Below, piece after piece: positions 1 through 4,585 of a DNA stretch of 6,825 bases (within the stretch, counting starts at the first letter, position 1; each line of letters starts with the position of its first letter). This DNA comes from Acidobacteriaceae bacterium (GTDB lineage: Bacteria > Acidobacteriota > Terriglobia > Terriglobales > Acidobacteriaceae), in assembly GCA_003154055.1 (NCBI GenBank), contig PMCH01000248.1, positions 5,465 through 12,289 of the forward strand. Direction: 5' to 3'. The notes beneath the pieces were generated by a model that did no database searches, was not told the DNA's origin, and saw nothing but the letters and a program-made list of their open reading frames with translations. The position numbers and the translations under genes were made by a program.

Positions 1-219
1 CTCTCCGAGATTACGCCCGGCGCAGGCGGGGAGTTGCAACTCACCGATGGACTGCGGGGGCTGCTGAAGCGCGAAAAAATGTACGCCTACGTGTATGAGG
101 GCCGCCGCCACGACACGGGCGACAAGCTCGGATTTCTCAAAGCCACCGTTGAGTTCGCGCTTAAGCGGGACGACCTAGGCGGCGCGTTCCGGGAGTACTT
201 GAAAGGCCTGAAGCTTTAG
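1..219 (+). CDS. galU: UTP-glucose-1-phosphate uridylyltransferase, C-terminal fragment
   Basis: The frame is open from the first base to a TAG stop at 217-219, giving 72 residues of a protein that begins left of the window. The visible part contains GGELQLTDGL (residues 9-18) followed by YEGRRHDTGDKLGFLKATVEFAL. This is the characteristic C-terminal end of bacterial GalU: the E-Q-L-T-D segment, the Y-x-G-x-R-x-D-x-G-D-K substrate-binding loop, and the conserved GFLKA helix. The family makes UDP-glucose from UTP and glucose-1-phosphate in the cytosol, feeding cell-envelope polysaccharide, trehalose and nucleotide-sugar pathways. Related sugar nucleotidylyltransferases such as RfbA/GlmU are less likely, because the D-x-GDKLGFLKA arrangement is typical of GalU. 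The gene converges on purE with a 90-nt gap. Nothing can be said of its promoter or N-terminal nucleotide-binding motif, which lie outside the window. Confidence 0.92.
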   Translation, partial: LSEITPGAGGELQLTDGLRGLLKREKMYAYVYEGRRHDTGDKLGFLKATVEFALKRDDLGGAFREYLKGLKL

Positions 220-246
220 GAGCCCTCCCTCTCGGTGGCCAATTCC

Positions 247-307
247 CTGGCAAAGTAGGGGTCCCTCGCTTCGCTGGGGATGACAATGAGCGCAGGCTAC
301 TGGCAAA
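247..307. repeat. REP-like hairpin element flanked by 8-bp direct repeats
   Basis: Between the convergent galU and purE stops, positions 261-284 carry an imperfect palindrome. TCCCT (263-266 plus neighbours) faces GGGGA (276-280), with an inner GC/GC pairing and a TTC loop. Identical 8-bp direct repeats, CTGGCAAA, lie at 247-254 and 300-307 and enclose 45 bp. Elements with the reverse-complement core AGCGAAGCGAGGGA are, from memory, scattered in many copies between genes of Acidobacteriota and some other phyla; that cannot be checked here. Its position between two 3' ends would suit a bidirectional terminator or 3'-end stabiliser, but no T-run follows the stem on either strand. The flanking repeats could be a target duplication or chance. 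Confidence 0.45.
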
Positions 308-309
308 TG

Positions 310-816
310 TCAGTTGCGTATTGACGCTTGCAGTTTTCTTGATTTCTCTTCGACGCCGCGCGCCAGCTTCTCTTTGTGAGCTTCGAGCTTCCTGGCGATG
401 GATGCATCGGCGAGGGCAATCATTTGCGCCGCCAGGATCCCGGCATTGGTTGCGCCCGGCTTGCCGATGGCAACCGTCGCGACCGGAATACCCGCCGGCA
501 TCTGAACAATTGCGAGCAGCGAATCCATTCCCTGCAGTGAAGTCGAAGGAATCGGAACGCCGATGACCGGCAACGTGGTGTGCGCGGCAATCACTCCTGC
601 CAGGTGCGCCGCGCCTCCCGCTCCGGCGATGATGACGCGAATTCCGCGGCTGGCCGCTTTGCGCGCGTAGTCCGCGGTGCGGTCCGGCGAGCGGTGCGCC
701 GATGTCACGTCCATCTCATACGCGATGCCGAATTCTTCCAGAGCCTTGCCGGCCTCCCGCATGATCTCCAGATCGGAATCACTGCCCATGACAATCGAAA
801 CCAGTGGCTTGCTCAT
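310..816 (-). CDS. purE: N5-carboxyaminoimidazole ribonucleotide mutase (PurE, class I)
   Basis: This 168-residue protein matches the usual length of bacterial PurE. It catalyses conversion of N5-CAIR to CAIR in de novo purine synthesis, normally using the product of PurK, in the cytosol as a homo-octamer. Visible family motifs are GSDSD at 11-15 (phosphate loop), SAHRSP at 39-44 with the presumed catalytic His41, AGAGGAAHL at 64-72, TTLPVIGVP at 80-88, and DSLLAIVQMPAGIPVAT at 98-114. The C-terminal helix is charged. One oddity is Ala73 where E. coli-type enzymes have Pro (HLPG). The ATG start at 816-814 gives the normal N-terminus. The nearest purine-rich box, GGAG at 834-831, is 14 nt away, which is long for a ribosome binding site. 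It is the last gene of the minus-strand purD group, 34 nt after the small membrane protein. No purK follows, since galU converges from the other side. Confidence 0.96.
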   Translation of the reverse strand: MSKPLVSIVMGSDSDLEIMREAGKALEEFGIAYEMDVTSAHRSPDRTADYARKAASRGIRVIIAGAGGAAHLAGVIAAHTTLPVIGVPIPSTSLQGMDSLLAIVQMPAGIPVATVAIGKPGATNAGILAAQMIALADASIARKLEAHKEKLARGVEEKSRKLQASIRN

Positions 817-850
817 AGTGTGCGAACCATCTCCGCCTGATTGGATTTCA

Positions 851-1036
851 TTACCGCTGCGATCGCGCGCTTAGAAGGTACTTCAGATTCGCCAGCGCGA
901 CGCCCAGCCCCACTCCAGCCGCAATCAAGGACACGATCTGCACCGTTCTTACGGCCTCTGCGCCGTCGGTGCGCAAAAATGCTGAGAAACCCAGGATGGA
1001 AGCGAACAACGGAAGGAAGAACAGGCGCATTTTCAT
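851..1036 (-). CDS. Small two-helix membrane protein of unknown function
   Basis: I do not recognise this 61-residue protein. It has two hydrophobic stretches, about residues 5-20 and 32-54. They are separated by a short polar turn containing RTDGAEAVR, and the protein ends in a basic tail (SARSQR). This predicts a hairpin of two membrane helices; by the positive-inside rule both ends might face the cytosol, though the loop also has two Arg. The second helix is glycine/alanine rich (AAGVGLGVAL), a composition that favours helix packing. The start is well supported: AAGGAG ends 7 nt before the ATG, and a second ATG two codons later would be too far from it. It lies 24 nt after purD and 34 nt before purE on the same strand, so it is probably translated from the purine transcript. 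Any role in purine metabolism is unproven; it may simply be a passenger. Confidence 0.72.
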   Translation of the reverse strand: MKMRLFFLPLFASILGFSAFLRTDGAEAVRTVQIVSLIAAGVGLGVALANLKYLLSARSQR

Positions 1037-1060
1037 TAGTGCTCTCCTTGCCCAGACAGC

Positions 1061-2332
1061 TTACCGTTTCAACGCCCTGGCCGCGATGTCCTTGCGATAT
1101 TGCATCCCCTCAAATCCGATCTTGGCGGTTGCGTCGTAGGCCTGCTTCACCGCGGTCTCCAGTTCCGGTGCCCGCGCCGTCACGCCCAGAACCCGGCCCC
1201 CGGAGGTATAGAAACTTCCGTCGCGCCGGGTGGTTCCCGCGTGGAAGACTTTCACACCATCCAATTTCGCGGCGTCTTCCAGGCCCATGATTTTCTTGCC
1301 AGCCTCGAAGGTGCCGGGATATCCGCCGGAAGCGACGACCACGCAGACGGCGGCGGCATCCGACCACTTGAAGTCTCCATCGCTGGTGCGCCCATCAATC
1401 GAAGCCTCGATCGCCTCGACCAGATCGCTTTCCAGTCTCATCAGGATCGGTTGCGTCTCGGGATCTCCAAAGCGGCAGTTGAACTCGAGAACCATCGGGC
1501 CACGCGCCGTCATCATCAGCCCGCAGTAGAGGACGCCCTTATACTCCGCGCCCTCGGCCTTCATCCCGGCCACCACCGGGCGAGCGACATGATGCAACAG
1601 CCAATCGCGCATCTGGTCATCCACGATGGTGCGGGTCGTGTACGCTCCCATGCCGCCGGTGTTCGGGCCGGTGTCGCCGTCGCCCACGCGTTTGTGGTCC
1701 TGCGCTGCAACCAAAGGCGCAACTCTTTCACCGTCACTCACCACCAGAAACGAAAGTTCGTCGCCCTCCAGGAATTCTTCGAGCACCACGCGAACCCCGG
1801 CCTCGCCCAGCATTTTGCCGCTGAGCATCTCATTGGCGACCATGGAAGCTTCGTCTTTGGTATGCGCGATGACTACACCTTTGCCCCCGGCGAGTCCATC
1901 GGCCTTGACAACGATCGGAGCGTGGAAATGCGGGAGGGCCGAGCGGACATCTTCCGCGGAATTGCAGATCGCGTAATGCGCAGTGGGAATGTGGTGGCGC
2001 TGCAGGAATTCCTTGGCGAAGCTCTTACTGGTTTCAAGCTGGGCGGCAGCCCGGGTCGGGCCGAACGTTCGCCAGCCGCGCTTGTTGAATTCGTCCACTA
2101 CCCCGAGCATCAGCGGCAGTTCCGGTCCAACGACTGTGAGATCGGGCTGAATCTGGTTGGCCACGGCGAGCAGCGAGTCCAGGCTCTTGATGTCGGCTGG
2201 AACGCACTCCGCCTCTTCTGCGATCCCGCCATTTCCCGGAGCGCAGTAGATCTTCGTGACGCGCGGAGACTGCCGGAGTTTCCAGACCAACGCGTGCTCG
2301 CGTCCGCCGCTGCCGATGACAAGGACTTTCAT
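1061..2332 (-). CDS. purD: Phosphoribosylamine-glycine ligase (GAR synthetase)
   Basis: This 423-residue protein is close to E. coli PurD in length. It joins glycine to phosphoribosylamine using ATP to give GAR, the second step of de novo purine synthesis, in the cytosol. Domains in order are an N-terminal Rossmann-like domain opening with KVLVIGSGGREHAL (2-15), VVGPELPL at 67-74, the ATP-grasp domain with VVKADGLAGGKGV (141-153) and EEFLEGDELSFLV (185-197), the substrate segment DHKRVGDGDTGPNTGGMGAY (212-231), the metal-binding stretch EFNCRFGDPETQ (283-294), and the C-terminal domain. All look intact. I chose the ATG at 2332-2330, which gives the family's usual N-terminus. A GTG three codons upstream (2341) is possible. 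Neither has a clear Shine-Dalgarno; a weak GAG lies 8 nt before the ATG. It is the first gene of the minus-strand group with the small membrane protein and purE, and is divergent from mntH. Confidence 0.97.
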   Translation of the reverse strand: MKVLVIGSGGREHALVWKLRQSPRVTKIYCAPGNGGIAEEAECVPADIKSLDSLLAVANQIQPDLTVVGPELPLMLGVVDEFNKRGWRTFGPTRAAAQLETSKSFAKEFLQRHHIPTAHYAICNSAEDVRSALPHFHAPIVVKADGLAGGKGVVIAHTKDEASMVANEMLSGKMLGEAGVRVVLEEFLEGDELSFLVVSDGERVAPLVAAQDHKRVGDGDTGPNTGGMGAYTTRTIVDDQMRDWLLHHVARPVVAGMKAEGAEYKGVLYCGLMMTARGPMVLEFNCRFGDPETQPILMRLESDLVEAIEASIDGRTSDGDFKWSDAAAVCVVVASGGYPGTFEAGKKIMGLEDAAKLDGVKVFHAGTTRRDGSFYTSGGRVLGVTARAPELETAVKQAYDATAKIGFEGMQYRKDIAARALKR

Positions 2333-2344
2333 ACAGGACACTCA

Positions 2345-2374
2345 AGGGTAGGGGTGGGAGAATGAGGATGTCAA
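2345..2374 (-). promoter_or_regulatory. Candidate purD promoter
   Basis: On the minus strand a perfect -35 hexamer TTGACA occupies 2374-2369. After 18 bp there is TACCCT (2350-2345), which matches only three of six -10 consensus positions. Transcription from here would begin near 2338, only about 6 nt before the purD ATG, giving an almost leaderless message. This would fit the missing ribosome binding site. The weak -10 makes the call tentative. Confidence 0.35.
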
Positions 2375-2376
2375 AC

Positions 2377-2480
2377 CGGATTGCAGAAGCCAGAAGTCAG
2401 ATTGCAGAAGCGGCCCCCTTTGCAATGATGAGACTGGACCTTTTGACCTCTGCAATCTGACTCCTCACCTCTGTAATCTT
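2377..2480. repeat. Inverted pair of heptameric repeat tracts
   Basis: The plus strand at 2377-2411 reads as five consecutive 7-bp units: CGGATTG, CAGAAGC, CAGAAGT, CAGATTG, CAGAAGC. The minus strand read from 2480 to 2439 gives six: AAGATTA, CAGAGGT, GAGGAGT, CAGATTG, CAGAGGT, CAAAAGG. The two tracts therefore form an inverted repeat. Taking 2379-2410 against 2447-2478, 26 of 32 positions pair, including a perfect 14-bp core (AGTCAGATTGCAGA at 2395-2408 with its complement at 2449-2462). The spacer is 36 nt. No coding signal is convincing here. The array lies between the candidate -35 boxes of purD and mntH. It could be a cruciform or protein-binding array, or a dispersed genomic repeat. Confidence 0.75.
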
Positions 2481-2484
2481 TCAA

Positions 2485-2512
2485 TGGACCATGCTGAATC
2501 CCACCGTATAAT
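2485..2512 (+). promoter_or_regulatory. Candidate mntH promoter
   Basis: A perfect -10 hexamer TATAAT lies at 2507-2512. Sixteen base pairs upstream is TGGACC (2485-2490), a four-of-six match to the -35 consensus. Transcription would start near 2519, leaving a leader of about 20 nt that contains GGAAG (2526-2530), 8 nt before the mntH ATG. I saw no recognisable MntR or Fur palindrome around it. Confidence 0.6.
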
Positions 2513-2538
2513 CGGCTCACCTTTTGGAAGCATCCAAG

Positions 2539-3975
2539 ATGAGCAAGGCAGAAGGACCGACAGACAGGGACGCACCGGCCGGCTCCGGCATGCCACCCTC
2601 CGACGCTCCGCGCGGCGGCCACGTGTCCCTGGAAGGCGTGCACGGTTCCGTCGAGGTGCCGCACCATCACGCGGGGTTTTGGGAGCAGTGGCGGGCATTC
2701 GTTGGGCCGGCAATTCTGGTCAGCGTGGGCTACATGGATCCCGGCAACTGGGGGACGGACCTGCAAGCCGGCGCGAGATACAAGTACGCGCTTTTGTGGG
2801 TCGTGGCTCTCGCCAGCCTGATGGCGATCTTCATGCAGGTAATTTCCGCGCGCCTGGGCGTGGTGACCGGCAAAGACCTCGCCCAGTGCTGCCGCGACTG
2901 GTACCCCAGCTGGACTCGCTGGCCCAACTGGCTGATGAGCGAAGTGGCCATCGGCGCTTGTGACCTGGCGGAGGTGCTGGGGAGCGCGGTCGCCCTCAAC
3001 TTGCTGTTCCATATTCCGCTGTTCTGGGCGGTCATCATCACCGGACTGGACGTGCTCCTGCTCCTGGCCCTGCAGTCGTTCGGGATGCGCACCATTGAAG
3101 CGGTCGTCCTGCTGCTGATCGTGACCATCGGCGTGTGCTATTTCATCGAGATTTTCGTTCTTCCCCAGACCCGGCCCAGCTTTCTGGAAATGGGGAGGGC
3201 GCTGGCTGCGCCGCACTTTGGGCAAGTGGGAATGCTATACGTCGCGATTGGAATCATTGGCGCGACCGTGATGCCTCACAACCTGTATCTGCACTCGGCG
3301 CTGGTGCAGAGCCGCAAGCTCCAGAAGGACGAGCCCTCCATTCGAAGCGCGATACGCTTTAACACCATTGACTCCATTGCGGCACTGACCATCGCGTTCT
3401 TCGTCAACGCGGCGATTCTGGTGCTCGCGGCGATGGTGTTCTTTGGCAAGGAAAGCCTGACCGTCTCGGGCGAACAGCTGGTCAAGTTCAGCGGCGAAAG
3501 TGATTGGATTCGCGTTGCTTACCTGACGCTGGCACCGCTGTTAGGGACGGCGGCTGCGAGCACGCTGTTCGCAGTGGCGCTGCTGGCAAGCGGCCAGAGC
3601 AGCACCATCACGGGAACTCTGGCCGGCCAAGTCGTGATGGAAGGCTTCATGCATTGGCGCATCAAACCGTGGGTGCGGCGGCTCATCACCCGCACGCTGG
3701 CCATCCTGCCGGCGGTGTTCATCATCGGCCTGCGGGGCGATGGCAGCGTTACCGATCTGCTGACGTTGAGCCAGGTGGTATTGGCCCTGCAGCTTCCATT
3801 CGCGATGTTTCCGCTGCTGCACTTTACGAGTTCCCGCAAGCGCATGGGGACTTGGAAGAACGGTTGGTTCCTGCTGGCGGCTGGTTGGGCCAGTGCTATC
3901 CTGATCACCGCCATGGATGTCTACGGCCTGCCGGATTCGCTCAGGGCCGCATGGCAGATCATCGGCGGCGGATAA
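2539..3975 (+). CDS. mntH: Nramp-family proton-coupled Mn2+ transporter (MntH)
   Basis: This 478-residue integral membrane protein imports Mn2+ (and possibly Fe2+ or other divalent metals) with protons across the inner membrane. The Nramp signatures are present: DPGN at 67-70 in helix 1 and GATVMPHNLYLHS at 241-253 in helix 6, whose Asp67, Asn70 and Met245 correspond to the family's metal ligands. The helix 8 segment SGQSSTITGTLAGQ (351-364) and QLPFAMFP (418-425) are also present. About eleven hydrophobic segments are visible, the family's usual number. A hydrophilic N-terminal tail of some 45 residues contains His28, His35 and HHH at 42-44. I prefer the ATG at 2539, preceded by GGAAG at 8 nt, over an in-frame TTG at 2524. 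It follows a TATAAT promoter, is divergent from purD, and is followed 27 nt later by a universal stress protein, probably in the same transcript. Confidence 0.95.
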   Translation: MSKAEGPTDRDAPAGSGMPPSDAPRGGHVSLEGVHGSVEVPHHHAGFWEQWRAFVGPAILVSVGYMDPGNWGTDLQAGARYKYALLWVVALASLMAIFMQVISARLGVVTGKDLAQCCRDWYPSWTRWPNWLMSEVAIGACDLAEVLGSAVALNLLFHIPLFWAVIITGLDVLLLLALQSFGMRTIEAVVLLLIVTIGVCYFIEIFVLPQTRPSFLEMGRALAAPHFGQVGMLYVAIGIIGATVMPHNLYLHSALVQSRKLQKDEPSIRSAIRFNTIDSIAALTIAFFVNAAILVLAAMVFFGKESLTVSGEQLVKFSGESDWIRVAYLTLAPLLGTAAASTLFAVALLASGQSSTITGTLAGQVVMEGFMHWRIKPWVRRLITRTLAILPAVFIIGLRGDGSVTDLLTLSQVVLALQLPFAMFPLLHFTSSRKRMGTWKNGWFLLAAGWASAILITAMDVYGLPDSLRAAWQIIGGG

Positions 3976-4002
3976 GTTCGGATGCACGGAAGCGAAGCAA
4001 CC

Positions 4003-4419
4003 ATGTACAACACCATTCTCGTGACCTTGGATGGCACGCCGAGTGACCGGGCAATCATTGAACACGTGAAACAGCTTGCCAAGCTCGCGCACAGCAGCGT
4101 GGTCCTGCTGCATGTGGCCGACGGATGGGCCGCCAGAACGTACGGCCCAGATGCGGTCAGTCCGGAAATCGCAGAAGACACCGCCTATTTGGAAAAAGTG
4201 CGGGCCGAGTTCCAATCCATAGACGTTCCTGCCCAAGCCGAACTGGCGTACGGGGAACCGGCAAATGAGATCATCAAATGGGTCAAGCAGAAGGGCTGCG
4301 ACCTGGTGGCCATGAGCACCCACGGACATCGCTTCCTCGCCGATGTGTTTCTAGGCGCAACGGCAACGCGAGTGCGGCACAGTATTGACGTGCCGGTGCT
4401 GCTGCTCAAGGCGAAATGA
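4003..4419 (+). CDS. UspA-type universal stress protein
   Basis: The 138 residues show the universal stress protein fold in order. The N-terminal strand and acidic turn are ILVTLDGTPSD (5-15), followed by a helix and VVLLHVADGW (33-42). A C-terminal nucleotide-loop region follows, CDLVAMSTHGHRFLADVFLG (99-118), and the final strand is DVPVLLLK (129-136). In ATP-binding members the loop is G-x2-G-x9-G-S/T. Here it reads S-TH-G-x9-G-A, so the first Gly and the last Ser are replaced and nucleotide binding is uncertain. I chose the ATG at 4003 because it gives the usual short lead into the first strand and has GGAAG 10 nt upstream; an in-frame ATG at 3982 would add seven residues. It lies 27 nt after mntH, and such pairing of a USP domain with Nramp transporters is known to me from other bacteria. 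Its role is probably regulatory or protective in metal or oxidative stress, an inference. Confidence 0.9.
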   Translation: MYNTILVTLDGTPSDRAIIEHVKQLAKLAHSSVVLLHVADGWAARTYGPDAVSPEIAEDTAYLEKVRAEFQSIDVPAQAELAYGEPANEIIKWVKQKGCDLVAMSTHGHRFLADVFLGATATRVRHSIDVPVLLLKAK

Positions 4420-4434
4420 GACCTTGATCGGCGA

Positions 4435-4459
4435 TCCGGTTGGGCCTCGCTCAGCCGGG
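4435..4459 (+). terminator. Possible weak terminator after the stress-protein gene
   Basis: CGGTTG (4437-4442) can pair with CAGCCG (4452-4457) through one G-T wobble, extended by one further pair and a second wobble, around a 9-nt loop. It begins 15 nt after the stop codon and would close the mntH-usp transcript. Only CTTTG follows, not a proper T-run, so an intrinsic terminator is doubtful. The rest of the 166-nt gap before acnA holds no gene that I can support. Confidence 0.25.
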
Positions 4460-4478
4460 CTTTGTGGGATCATCTCCT

Positions 4479-4507
4479 TCCACAATCTCACTCACAAGTA
4501 ATAAACT
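4479..4507 (+). promoter_or_regulatory. Candidate acnA promoter
   Basis: TCCACA (4479-4484) and TAAACT (4502-4507) each match four of six consensus positions and are separated by 17 bp. This would leave a leader of roughly 70 nt before acnA. The surrounding stretch is locally AT-richer than the genes. The match quality is modest and other placements are possible. Confidence 0.3.
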
Positions 4508-4585
4508 GAAGTATTCCGACTCGGTCCCAACTGCATTCTGAGGCCGTGAATCCCGGTCCCGCATCCAGATATCAGGAAGGCATTC

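Noticed and set aside
813..830. A five-codon frame (ATG at 830) overlapping the purE start as ATGA, resembling a leader peptide
   Set aside because: The GGAG box directly abuts its ATG with no spacing, so initiation there is unlikely, and the peptide has no attenuator-like composition.
1100..2365. A long plus-strand open frame (421 codons) opposite purD
   Set aside because: It mirrors the purD codons in a GC-rich gene. Its translation is low in complexity of motif, resembles no family, and purD is unambiguous on the other strand.
2377..2480. Heptad tracts considered as a CRISPR array or integration site
   Set aside because: The units are contiguous 7-mers without spacers, the two tracts are inverted, and there is no cas gene, integrase or tRNA nearby.
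2333..2538. MntR, Fur or purine riboswitch in the divergent gap
   Set aside because: No MntR- or Fur-type palindrome was seen, and the predicted leaders of about 6 and 20 nt are too short for a riboswitch.
2371..3225. A 284-codon minus-strand open frame covering the mntH 5' half and the heptad array
   Set aside because: The product is rich in His, Gln, Arg and Pro, as expected for antisense of a membrane protein gene, and it has no recognisable domain. mntH is well supported.
3541..4329. A 262-codon minus-strand open frame across the mntH-usp junction
   Set aside because: It is antisense to two well-supported genes, has no recognisable motif and no ribosome binding site that I could identify.
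4462..4485. Second hairpin TTGTGG/CCACAA downstream of the stress-protein gene
   Set aside because: Only six pairs around a 12-nt loop, with no T-run after it. It also overlaps the possible acnA -35 box, so a terminator call is not supported.
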